NCBI GenBank assembly: GCA_023457175.1
Contig: JAEWMM010000245.1
Location: forward strand, 1 to 5,235
DNA from: Bacillota bacterium
GTDB lineage: Bacteria > Bacillota > Clostridia > Oscillospirales > Ruminococcaceae
Reading direction: 5' to 3'
Length of the DNA stretch: 5,235 bases
Shown: positions 1 to 5,235 of the stretch, one piece after another
How positions within the stretch are numbered: position 1 is the first letter of the stretch
How the letters are laid out: each line of letters begins with the position of its first letter
Made by a program: the position numbers and the translations under genes
The notes under the pieces: generated by a model
The model's database searches: none
What the model saw: the letters and a program-made list of their open reading frames with translations, nothing else
Told to the model about the DNA's origin: nothing

Positions 1-1248
1 GGTGCCGGAGGCGCGCACAACCACGCGCCCGCGCCCTAGCAGCGTCTGCTGCCAGCGGTCAATGACGCCGCAGACCGCGGGGTGCGTCTCAAGCGCGGCC
101 TTCATGCCCGGGGTGGCGTTGACGTTATGCATAATCTGGGGGAAGCGCTTCATCTCGCCGCCCAGCGCCGACAGCGGCTTACCGGCGGCAGCCAGCGCGT
201 TTAAGAGCATGACGGCCGAAAGCTGGCCGTCGCCGGTCGTGGCATGCGCCAAAAATATCATGTGGCCCGACTGCTCGCCGCCCAGCGAAAGGTTCTTCTC
301 CCGCATGACCTCCAGCACATAGCGGTCGCCCACCTTTGTAATCTCGGATTGCGTGCCGCGGGCCTTCATCAGCTCAAAAAAGCCGAAATTGGTCATGGAG
401 GTGACGACCACCGTATTGTCATTGAGCTTGCCGCGCGCTGCGAGATAGCTGCTTAAAATAGACAACAGCACGTCGCCGTCGAGCAGATTGCCCTTTTCGT
501 CCACCGCAAGTAAGCGGTCGGCGTCGCCGTCAAAGGCGAGTCCCGCCGCGTAGCCGCCCTGCGTTACCAGCGGGGCCAGCCGCTCGATATGCGTGGAACC
601 GCAGCCGTCGTTGATGTTAACGCCATCCGGCGCGTCGGCCAGAAAATCGGCCGCGACACCCATCGCTTCGAACAGCCTCGAAGCGGTCGCGGCGGCGCTG
701 CCGTTGGCGCAGTCCACGAGCAGCCGGCCCGAAAATCCGCCGTTATAAAGGGCAGCGATAGAATCAATGTAATGGCGCACGGCGTCCCCGGCGCTTTTTA
801 CGCAGCCCAGCTCCCCGTGGGTTTTAAAATCGTAGGGTGCGGCCCCGTCGAGAATAATCGCCTCAATCTCGGCCTCTTCGGCGTCGGTCAGCTTATAACC
901 GCTCGCGCCAAACAGCTTGATGCCGTTAAATTCATACGGATTGTGGCTGGCTGAAAGCATAACGCCCGCGTCGGCCTTATAGTGCTGCACCAGATAGGCG
1001 ACCGCCGGTGTCGGCACTACGCCGAGCAGCAGCACGTCGGCGCCGACCGAGCAAAGCCCCGCCGTCACAGCGGCCTGAAGCATGTCGCCCGAAGCGCGGG
1101 TGTCGCACCCGATAACCACAAGCGGCTTTTTATGCGTCTGGGCCACCAGCACCATCGCGGCGGCCCGACCAATATTCATGGCCAGCTCCGCCGTCAGCTC
1201 AATTCCGGCCACGCCGCGCGCGCCGTCGGTTCCAAATATTCTTCCCAA
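1..1248 (-). CDS. glmM: Phosphoglucosamine mutase GlmM (3' end cut by window edge)
   Basis: GlmM converts glucosamine-6-phosphate to glucosamine-1-phosphate in the cytoplasm, feeding UDP-GlcNAc, peptidoglycan and other cell-wall polymers. I translated 416 codons by hand. Visible marks of the alpha-D-phosphohexomutase family are the N-terminal GRIFGTDGARG, the active-site loop SASHNP with the phosphorylatable serine at about residue 101, the metal loop DGDADR with Asp240, Asp242 and Asp244, the sugar-recognition motif GGEQSGH at 323-329, and RVVVRASGT at the window edge, which begins the phosphate-binding loop. SASHNP followed by NGIK and the GEQSGH form favour GlmM over phosphoglucomutase or phosphomannomutase. 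The usual length is near 450 residues, so about 30 are missing. The start is TTG, set by GGAGGA six bases upstream and by the family N-terminus. It lies 63 bases after ruvB with no terminator between, so it is probably co-transcribed with ruvCAB. Confidence 0.96.
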   Translation of the reverse strand, partial: MGRIFGTDGARGVAGIELTAELAMNIGRAAAMVLVAQTHKKPLVVIGCDTRASGDMLQAAVTAGLCSVGADVLLLGVVPTPAVAYLVQHYKADAGVMLSASHNPYEFNGIKLFGASGYKLTDAEEAEIEAIILDGAAPYDFKTHGELGCVKSAGDAVRHYIDSIAALYNGGFSGRLLVDCANGSAAATASRLFEAMGVAADFLADAPDGVNINDGCGSTHIERLAPLVTQGGYAAGLAFDGDADRLLAVDEKGNLLDGDVLLSILSSYLAARGKLNDNTVVVTSMTNFGFFELMKARGTQSEITKVGDRYVLEVMREKNLSLGGEQSGHMIFLAHATTGDGQLSAVMLLNALAAAGKPLSALGGEMKRFPQIMHNVNATPGMKAALETHPAVCGVIDRWQQTLLGRGRVVVRASGT

Positions 1249-1254
1249 AACAAT

Positions 1255-1260
1255 TCCTCC
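1255..1260 (-). promoter_or_regulatory. Ribosome binding site of glmM (fixes a TTG start)
   Basis: GGAGGA lies six bases before TTG at 1248-1246. No ATG in the glmM frame occurs before codon 24, well inside the conserved first domain, so the TTG is the only start that keeps the GTDGARG N-terminus at family position. Confidence 0.85.
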
Positions 1261-1311
1261 CCTGCCGGGCCGTTTATTTTACCCCGCAAGTTATTGATAT
1301 GTTGCCGCATC

Positions 1312-2361
1312 TCAAAGTAAGCTAGTCTGGTCCGACTCAATTTGCGGAGAAATAAGGCCGAGATGCTGCGCAGCCTTGGCCGTTGTGCAGCGGCCGCGCG
1401 GCGTGCGCGCCAGAAAACCCAGCTGCATCAGGTAAGGCTCGTACACATCCTCAATTGTAATCGCTTCCTCGCCGGTGGCGGCGGCAAGCGTTTCAAGCCC
1501 GACAGGGCCGCCGTTATAATTTTCAATGATGACGGCGAGCATGCGCCGGTCGATGGCATCGAGCCCCAGCCGGTCGATCTCAAGCCTGGAAAGGGCGATA
1601 TCCGCAATATCGCTGGTGATAATGCCGTCACCCATGACCTGCGCAAAATCGCGCACCCGCTTTAAAAGCCGGTTGGCAATACGCGGCGTGCCCCGCGCCC
1701 GGCGCGCCAGCTCGACGGCGCCCTTCTCCTCGCACGGAATAGATAAAATTTTGGCGCTGCGCGTGATAATATCGGTCAACTCTTCAGCATTATAAAGCTC
1801 AAGACGCATCTGCACGCCAAAACGATCGCGCAGCGGCGCCGAAAGCTGGCCCGCGCGGGTCGTCGCGCCGATGAGTGTAAAATGCGGCAGATCCAGCCGG
1901 ATAGAGCGGGCCGACGGTCCCTTGCCGATCATGATATCCAGCTCAAAGTCCTCCATCGCGGGGTATAAAACCTCCTCTACCGCGCGGTTGAGGCGGTGAA
2001 TTTCGTCGATGAACAAAATATCCCCTTCGCCGAGGTTGGTCAAAAGCGCGACCAGATCGCCCTGACGCTCAAGCGCCGGGCCGGAGGTGACGCGGATCTG
2101 CACGCCCATCTCGTTGGCGATAATCTGCGCCAGCGTCGTTTTGCCCAGACCCGGAGGGCCGTAAAACAGGGCGTGATCAAGCGGCTCCGCCCGGCGGCGA
2201 GCCGCTTCCAGGAATATTTTAAGGTTTTCCTTGACCTTGGTCTGGCCGATATATTCATCAAGGCTGCGGGGGCGCAGCGAAAGCTCGGTTTCGGAATCGA
2301 GCTGCGTATACTCCGGCGCAACGATGCGGTTTTCAAAATCGGTTTCATCGCTTCTGAGCAA
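1312..2361 (-). CDS. ruvB: Holliday junction branch migration ATPase RuvB
   Basis: RuvB is the AAA+ motor that, as hexameric rings bound to RuvA, drives branch migration of Holliday junctions during recombinational repair. The 349-residue product has the usual family length. Visible elements are Walker [10 protein letters not shown] at 68-76 (Lys74), Walker B LFIDE at 116-120, the sensor-1 segment [18 protein letters not shown] at about 165-182 with the likely arginine finger Arg178, and the sensor-2 motif [10 protein letters not shown] at 224-233. A C-terminal winged-helix DNA-binding domain follows, with [13 protein letters not shown] and [10 protein letters not shown]. The start is TTG at 2361-2359: GGAGG lies seven bases upstream and the next in-frame methionine is residue 85, inside the ATPase fold. 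It is 45 bases downstream of ruvA and 63 upstream of glmM. Nothing is missing or broken. Confidence 0.98.
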   Translation of the reverse strand: MLRSDETDFENRIVAPEYTQLDSETELSLRPRSLDEYIGQTKVKENLKIFLEAARRRAEPLDHALFYGPPGLGKTTLAQIIANEMGVQIRVTSGPALERQGDLVALLTNLGEGDILFIDEIHRLNRAVEEVLYPAMEDFELDIMIGKGPSARSIRLDLPHFTLIGATTRAGQLSAPLRDRFGVQMRLELYNAEELTDIITRSAKILSIPCEEKGAVELARRARGTPRIANRLLKRVRDFAQVMGDGIITSDIADIALSRLEIDRLGLDAIDRRMLAVIIENYNGGPVGLETLAAATGEEAITIEDVYEPYLMQLGFLARTPRGRCTTAKAAQHLGLISPQIESDQTSLL

Positions 2362-2368
2362 GAAAAGA

Positions 2369-2376
2369 CCTCCTTT
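2369..2376 (-). promoter_or_regulatory. Ribosome binding site of ruvB (fixes a TTG start)
   Basis: AAAGGAGG lies in the 45-base ruvA-ruvB gap with a seven-base spacer to TTG at 2361. It is a near-perfect match to the 16S rRNA 3' end and should offset the weaker TTG codon. Confidence 0.85.
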
Positions 2377-2406
2377 TTCGGGTTATTGGGCGCGGGATAT
2401 GGCCGC

Positions 2407-3009
2407 TTAGAACCGCGCCAGCTTTTTTAATCCGCGCTTGACCAGCGTTTCCACCGGCATGTCGTCGGTGCAGTCGGACAGGGCCCCGGCGGCCTCCGAC
2501 TGGCTGTAGCCGAGTGCGGCCAGCGCGGCAATCGCCTCGCTGAGGTTGCCGCCCTTAACGGTCGAAGCCGAAACCGCCTCAAGCATCTTTGTATCGGCAG
2601 AGCCGAAGCCGCCGAGCTTGTCCTTTAATTCCAACACAATGCGCTGCGCCAGCTTGTTGCCCACGCCTGTCGAACGAGTCAGCGCCTTGGCATCACCCGA
2701 AGCGACGGCCAGCGCCAACTGGCCGGAAGTAAAATCGGAAAGCAGCGTTAACGCCAGCCTGGCCCCCACGCCGTTGACCGAGGTCAGCAGGCGAAAGCTT
2801 GCAAGCTCCTGCGCATCTGCAAAGCCGAAAAGATCGACCGCGTCGTCACGCACCGCCATATGGGTGAGCAAAAACACCTCGCTGCCTGTCGGCGGCAGGC
2901 ACGAGAGCGTATTGAGCGACACGGCGCAGCGGTAGCCCACGCCGGCGCATTCCACTACGACGCCGCCCGGCTCGGCGAGCAAGAGCTTCCCTCTGAGTGA
3001 ATAAATCAT
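2407..3009 (-). CDS. ruvA: Holliday junction branch migration protein RuvA
   Basis: RuvA is the tetrameric junction-recognition subunit that holds the Holliday junction in a square form and loads RuvB. The 200-residue product has family length. Residues 1-62 form the OB-fold domain (start MIYSLRGKL, with the GVGY turn at 23-26). The acidic pin between DNA strands is Asp55-Asp56 within VRDDAVDLFGF; E. coli has Glu-Asp at the same positions. Two helix-hairpin-helix motifs follow, NGVGARLAL at 79-87 and TGVGNKLAQRI at 114-124. A variable linker leads to domain III at about 150-200, which contacts RuvB. The ATG overlaps the ruvC stop as ATGA, and AGGAGGAG sits inside the end of ruvC (3013-3020), so translation is probably coupled to ruvC. 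The family order ruvC-ruvA-ruvB supports the call. Confidence 0.97.
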   Translation of the reverse strand: MIYSLRGKLLLAEPGGVVVECAGVGYRCAVSLNTLSCLPPTGSEVFLLTHMAVRDDAVDLFGFADAQELASFRLLTSVNGVGARLALTLLSDFTSGQLALAVASGDAKALTRSTGVGNKLAQRIVLELKDKLGGFGSADTKMLEAVSASTVKGGNLSEAIAALAALGYSQSEAAGALSDCTDDMPVETLVKRGLKKLARF

Positions 3010-3527
3010 CGGCTCCTCCTGTTATTGTCGTTTAGCACCGCACGGCGCAGCGTCGATACCGACGCGCTGTGCGCGTGACAGATGGCGACGGCCAGCGCGT
3101 CGGCAACGTCGTCGGGCTTGGGACAGGCCTCAAGGCACAAAAGCCTGCGGGTCATATCCATAACCTGCCGCTTTTCGGCGTTGCCATAGCCCACCGCCGC
3201 CTGCTTAACCTGCATGGGATTGTATTCAAACGGCTCGACACCGTATTGCGCCGCCGCCAGCAGAATAACCCCTCTGGCATGCGCCACATAGATGCCGGTC
3301 GTCTTATTCTGAGAAAAGAACAGCTCCTCTATCGCCATCGCGTCGGGGCGAACCCGTTCGAGCAGCGCGCAGATATCGCGGTAGATGGCCTCGAGCCTTG
3401 CCTCAAACGGCACCTTGGACGGCGTGGTAATAGCGCCCGCCTCTATCAACGCAAAGCGGCCCCGCTCGTAAGAAACCGCGCCGCAGCCGACAATGGCATA
3501 TCCGGGGTCTATGCCTAACACCACCAC
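3006..3527 (-). CDS. ruvC: Crossover junction endodeoxyribonuclease RuvC
   Basis: RuvC is the dimeric, metal-dependent resolvase that nicks opposing strands of a Holliday junction held by RuvAB. With a GTG start at 3527-3525 the product is 173 residues, the same as E. coli RuvC. The RNase H-like acidic residues are in place: Asp7 in LGIDPGYAIVG, Glu67 in AIEELFF, and Asp140 plus Asp143 in DDVADALAVAICHAH. The NPMQVKQAAVGYGNAEKRQV region at 103-122 matches the conserved (N)PxxVKxAVxGxGxAxKxQV segment. The frame is open upstream to an ATG at 3668, but that start would lie before the ruvC promoter at 3571-3599 and add 47 residues foreign to the family. GGGAGG eight bases before the GTG supports the short form. 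The stop TGA overlaps the ruvA ATG. First gene of the inferred operon. Confidence 0.96.
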   Translation of the reverse strand: MVVLGIDPGYAIVGCGAVSYERGRFALIEAGAITTPSKVPFEARLEAIYRDICALLERVRPDAMAIEELFFSQNKTTGIYVAHARGVILLAAAQYGVEPFEYNPMQVKQAAVGYGNAEKRQVMDMTRRLLCLEACPKPDDVADALAVAICHAHSASVSTLRRAVLNDNNRRSR

Positions 3528-3535
3528 CGACCGTA

Positions 3536-3544
3536 CCTCCCTTT
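3536..3544 (-). promoter_or_regulatory. Ribosome binding site of ruvC (decides the GTG start)
   Basis: AAAGGGAGG sits eight bases before GTG at 3527. Three GTG codons occur in tandem (3527-3519). The first gives the best spacing and the N-terminus MVVLGIDPG, which matches the usual two or three residues before LGIDPG. Confidence 0.8.
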
Positions 3545-3570
3545 GTTTTCCAAATGGGTATATCTGATTT

Positions 3571-3599
3571 ATTATAGCATAGACAGCTCTTTCCAACAA
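3571..3599 (-). promoter_or_regulatory. Sigma-A-type promoter of the ruvCAB-glmM run
   Basis: Read on the minus strand, the -10 is a perfect TATAAT (3576-3571) preceded by TG one base upstream (TGC, an extended -10). A 17-base spacer separates it from TTGTTG at 3599-3594 (three of six matches to TTGACA). A transcript would begin near 3564 and leave a leader of about 37 bases before ruvC. I see no GAAC...GTTC LexA-type box overlapping it. Confidence 0.75.
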
Positions 3600-3617
3600 G
3601 CAGTGAAGCGTCGTATT

Positions 3618-3646
3618 TTGATACCCGCGGCCATGCCTTTTGTAAT
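3618..3646 (+). promoter_or_regulatory. Possible plus-strand promoter in the intergenic region
   Basis: TTGATA (3618-3623, five of six) and TGTAAT (3641-3646, five of six) are separated by exactly 17 bases. The pair is back to back with the ruvC promoter. Initiation would fall near 3653. It could drive the candidate small RNA described next or a long leader of the zinc-ribbon gene. The match is good, but such pairs also occur by chance. Confidence 0.4.
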
Positions 3647-3652
3647 GCTTGA

Positions 3653-3761
3653 AACGCCCCGTCGACAATGAGCCGGCGGCAAATATCCCGTGACAGCCAG
3701 GTGATTGAATTTAGCATTTACCACGGAAGGCCTGTAGCCCGCCGTGTTTTTGGCGGTTTTT
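3653..3761 (+). ncRNA. Candidate small RNA or structured leader, family unknown
   Basis: This non-coding stretch of about 109 bases lies between a promoter-like pair (3618-3646) and a hairpin followed by five T (3739-3761). It can fold locally: CCGT at 3688-3691 with ACGG at 3723-3726 encloses GGTGA at 3700-3704 with TTACC at 3718-3722 (one G-T pair). No start codon with a ribosome binding site or convincing peptide is visible. I compared it by eye with cobalamin, TPP, FMN, SAM, c-di-GMP, THF, guanidine and ZTP riboswitch cores, and with SRP RNA, and found no match. It might instead be a leader of the gene at 3923 with the hairpin as attenuator, or plain spacer. The call rests on the promoter, fold and terminator lying in the right order. 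Confidence 0.28.
3739..3761 (+). terminator. Possible intrinsic terminator, plus strand
   Basis: CCGCC (3739-3743) pairs with GGCGG (3752-3756) around an eight-base loop, followed by TTTTT (3757-3761). The stem is short but all G-C. No T run follows on the minus strand, so it would act only left to right, where no protein gene ends. A competing stem, GCCGTG (3741-3746) with CACGGC (3766-3771), would disrupt it. Confidence 0.45.
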
Positions 3762-3863
3762 CCGTCACGGCTATTTAAGGACGTTTTTATGCGCTGGCAC
3801 GTCCGCACAATATTGGCGCCGTATCCGGCCGGAAACCACTTGCCCCAGCAGCGATATTTAATA

Positions 3864-3892
3864 TTTACAAATTATTTTTATTGTGGCAAAAT
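3864..3892 (+). promoter_or_regulatory. Likely promoter of the zinc-ribbon gene
   Basis: TTTACA (3864-3869, five of six) and CAAAAT (3887-3892, four of six) have a 17-base spacer, in a strongly AT-rich stretch (3853-3910) with an UP-element-like A/T run upstream. Initiation would fall near 3899, leaving about 24 bases before the GTG at 3923. Confidence 0.5.
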
Positions 3893-3908
3893 GAAGGTAA
3901 TATTTTAC

Positions 3909-3914
3909 AAAGGA
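3909..3914 (+). promoter_or_regulatory. Ribosome binding site choosing the GTG start at 3923
   Basis: AAAGGA lies eight bases before GTG at 3923. The in-frame ATG codons at 3914 and 3917 overlap or touch this site and would have no usable spacing. The TTG at 3881 lies inside the promoter. Starting at 3923 also gives the common zinc-ribbon N-terminus, one residue between Met and the first CxxC. Confidence 0.6.
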
Positions 3915-3922
3915 TGATGGAC

Positions 3923-4078
3923 GTGCTATGTAAACACTGTGAAAAAGAGATTCCCGGAGACAGCAAATTCTGCCGGTATTGTGGTCAGGCGGTGGTACCG
4001 CAGCCTGAAAGCCCTGCGCAAGATGACCCAACAATACCGCAGTCCTCCGATAACATGACCACCCCCGCATCCCGTTGA
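3923..4078 (+). CDS. Zinc-ribbon membrane protein, N-terminal piece before a frameshift
   Basis: With the GTG start the piece has 51 residues. It opens MLCKHCEKEIPGDSKFCRYCG, two CxxC pairs (Cys3, Cys6, Cys17, Cys20) spaced as in the small zinc-ribbon domains found at the N-terminus of many Bacillota membrane proteins. These cysteines should bind one zinc ion on the cytoplasmic side. A flexible linker rich in Pro, Gln, Ser and Asp follows. The frame ends at TGA 4076-4078 in the middle of this linker, with no domain boundary there. The neighbouring frame continues a similar linker, then Lys-Lys and a membrane helix. The two pieces therefore look like one gene broken by a single extra base, probably in the run of five C at 4062-4066. 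The function of the ribbon is unknown. Confidence 0.75.
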   Translation: MLCKHCEKEIPGDSKFCRYCGQAVVPQPESPAQDDPTIPQSSDNMTTPASR

Positions 4079-4874
4079 CGATCAGCCGCCTCAAAGCTCT
4101 AAAAAGCCGCTAGTCGTTGCCGCTGTTATGGTTGTGGCAATTTGCGCAGCATTCTTTTTCCATATGAACAAAAACCAGCCGGGAAATCTGCCGGTCAATC
4201 AGCCGGTCGCCGTGACTGTCTCGAACTCTGAATATAAAAACCGTATGCGCAGCCTGTACCCCCAGATGGAATATCACGGCAAGCAGATGGTTTTAGAGGC
4301 GCTCGATCATCCGAGCAGGACGATCTTCGCGTATGATCTGGACGCCTTTGCCAACGACGGCGTGCTGCTTACAAGCGTTGGTACCATAAAATATAAAGAT
4401 GCGCAGGAAAAGGATATTGCCCAGAAATTTGAAGTGACATTCGTGACGAACAACGAGTCGCTCTATTATCTCGCGCTGAAGCTGGACGGCAAAATGGCCT
4501 ATGACCGTACCAGCGCCGTAAACCGCGACGGCATTATAGTCGCCACCGACATGACATTTGAAGGCCGCGGCTACGGCGAAGTGATTCTTGACAATATCAT
4601 TAACCCCGACAAGTGCACCAAAAATGCCGCCGCCTATAACAACGCCGAGGATGAAATAACGTTAGCCGAGTTTACCTCCATCGAGCTGGGCATGGATTAC
4701 AGGGAGGTCTGTGCCACCATCGGCAGCGGCGGCGTTGAGAAATCCCGCGCCGCGCTGCTTGGCAGCGAAACCGCCATCTACATATGGGAGGGCGTTGGCG
4801 GCAAGGACGCAAGCGCAACGCTAACCTTCGTGGACGACCTGCTGATTGCGAAGGAACAAGAGGGCCTAAAATAA
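4059..4874 (+). pseudogene. Zinc-ribbon membrane protein, C-terminal piece with DUF3862-like domain
   Basis: This frame is open from after TGA 4056-4058 to TAA 4872-4874. It reads through a Pro/Gln/Ser linker ending SSKK and one membrane helix (LVVAAVMVVAICAAFFF, about 4110-4160). An external part of about 235 residues follows. Its first half (LEALDHPSRTIF... through KFEVTFVTNN) resembles the small alpha/beta repeats common outside such helices. The last 72 residues begin ITLAEFTSIELGMDYREV and include YIWEG, ATLTF and a final QEGLK, a pattern typical of DUF3862, which has a BLIP/SmpA-like fold. Lys-Lys before the helix predicts inside-N, outside-C topology. The ATG at 4128 has no ribosome binding site and would cut the helix, so independent translation is unlikely. 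Removing one base would give a single 316-residue protein from the GTG at 3923. If the extra base is a sequencing error the gene is intact. Confidence 0.65.
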
Positions 4875-4883
4875 AAAACCAAT

Positions 4884-4933
4884 AAAAAAATCCGCGTTGC
4901 CGGCCGAAATCGGCCCGACAATGCGGATTTTTT
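4884..4933. terminator. Bidirectional intrinsic terminator
   Basis: TCCGCGTTG (4891-4899) pairs with CAATGCGGA (4919-4927, one G-T pair), and an inner stem GGCCG (4902-4906) pairs with CGGCC (4911-4915) around AAAT. Seven A precede (4884-4890) and six T follow (4928-4933), so both strands have a hairpin with a U tract. It lies 10 bases after the zinc-ribbon gene stop and 65 bases beyond the stop of the convergent gene at 4992. Confidence 0.9.
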
Positions 4934-4991
4934 GTTGAGGCATCTCTACCTTCAGCCCACCGAAAGCGTCAAAGCAATATGAACCCCGTTC

Positions 4992-5235
4992 TTACCGTCG
5001 GATATTAATTGGGCTATCCACTTTTATATTGCTCAGCTCAATACTGCTCGCAAAATTCCCCGGTTGCGGCGTTCTCGACCGCCAGTCATACGTCAGCCGC
5101 GCTTCAACCGGCACCCATTTTCCGGTATCTTCATCCTTCATCAGCGCCCTGAATACCCCTTTTTGATGATAGGGTTCATTTGGCGTAACCGGCATATAAT
5201 CTTCGGACGGCTCATAGCTCGATGCAACCATGATC
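4992..5235 (-). CDS. Unrecognised protein, C-terminal part only (runs off right edge)
   Basis: I do not recognise this protein. About 80 codons are visible, ending at TAA 4994-4992. The frame is open to the window edge. An ATG lies at 5231-5229, but only four bases precede it, so it cannot be judged as a start; the true N-terminus is probably outside the window. The visible part has no cysteine, no membrane segment and no obvious catalytic motif. It alternates polar and hydrophobic residues (GVFRALMKDEDTGKWVPVEA, then RLTYDW), which suggests beta strands, and ends in the basic tail NIRR. It converges on the zinc-ribbon gene and can use the hairpin at 4884-4933 as terminator. Codon use and GC content look like the neighbours. 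It is probably a real gene, because the frame ends close to a terminator in the right orientation. Confidence 0.6.
   Translation of the reverse strand, partial: IMVASSYEPSEDYMPVTPNEPYHQKGVFRALMKDEDTGKWVPVEARLTYDWRSRTPQPGNFASSIELSNIKVDSPINIRR

Noticed and set aside
2..954. Plus-strand open frames opposite glmM
   Set aside because: The minus strand encodes a complete set of GlmM motifs here. The plus frames are products of high GC content.
1342..3518. Open frames in other phases within ruvB, ruvA and ruvC
   Set aside because: They are shadows of strongly conserved genes and have no ribosome binding sites or family motifs.
3528..3668. Longer RuvC starting at ATG 3668
   Set aside because: It would begin upstream of the ruvC promoter and add 47 residues not seen in the family. 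The GTG at 3527 has a well-placed ribosome binding site and gives the standard 173 residues.
3403..3717. Minus-strand open frame overlapping the ruvC 5' end
   Set aside because: It reads through the ruvC promoter and then the ruvC coding sequence in the wrong frame; no ribosome binding site.
3688..3735. Cobalamin riboswitch end, suggested by AGCCAGGTGA at 3696-3705
   Set aside because: The following bases do not continue the B12 box and no upstream cobalamin core is present.
3572..3808. Minus-strand open frame of 78 codons in the intergenic region
   Set aside because: It starts with GTG without a ribosome binding site, runs across the ruvC promoter and ends inside it, and has no recognisable protein character.
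3600..3860. Miniature transposable element in the intergenic region
   Set aside because: The inverted repeats are internal and short. No matching termini or target-site duplication could be found.
4059..4070. Programmed +1 frameshift producing the full zinc-ribbon protein
   Set aside because: There is no in-frame stop or rare codon next to the C run and no stimulatory element visible; an indel or sequencing error is the simpler explanation. Kept only as an alternative in the finding.
3858..4094. Minus-strand open frame opposite the zinc-ribbon start
   Set aside because: It lies antisense to the CxxC-bearing frame and the AT-rich promoter, and its product has no family features.

Overview
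The window looks like a piece of a moderately GC-rich genome of the Bacillota, probably class Clostridia. The pointers are strong AGGAGG-type ribosome binding sites, several TTG and GTG starts that these sites fix, a near-consensus sigma-A promoter, and GlmM and RuvC N-termini (GTDGARG, GIDPGYAIVG) of the kind I associate with Clostridia. No phylogenetic search was possible, so the placement is an inference.

Layout. Positions 1-3527 hold a minus-strand gene run, read right to left: ruvC (GTG start at 3527), ruvA (overlapping ruvC by 4 bases), ruvB (TTG start at 2361) and glmM (TTG start at 1248). glmM is cut by the left window edge, with roughly its last 30 residues missing. An extended -10 promoter lies just upstream of ruvC (3571-3599). 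No terminator is visible between any of the four genes, so they probably form one operon. RuvA and RuvB form the Holliday-junction branch-migration motor and RuvC cuts the junction. GlmM makes glucosamine-1-phosphate for peptidoglycan precursors, so its place here looks like transcriptional hitch-hiking and not a shared pathway.

Positions 3528-3922 are a divergent intergenic region. Besides the ruvC promoter it holds a plus-strand promoter-like pair (3618-3646), a structured segment with repeated CCGTG/CACGG complements and a short GC hairpin with a T run (3739-3761). Together these suggest a possible small RNA of about 110 nt or a leader element. An AT-rich promoter for the next gene follows (3864-3892).

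Positions 3923-4874 encode, on the plus strand, a membrane-anchored zinc-ribbon protein: a cytoplasmic CxxC...CxxC ribbon, a proline-rich linker, one membrane helix, and an external part whose C-terminus resembles a DUF3862/BLIP-like domain. The reading frame is broken by one extra base at or near a run of five C (4062-4066), so the gene appears as two pieces. A strong hairpin with A/T flanks (4884-4933) ends it and can also serve the convergent minus-strand gene at 4992-5235, which is partial and which I do not recognise.
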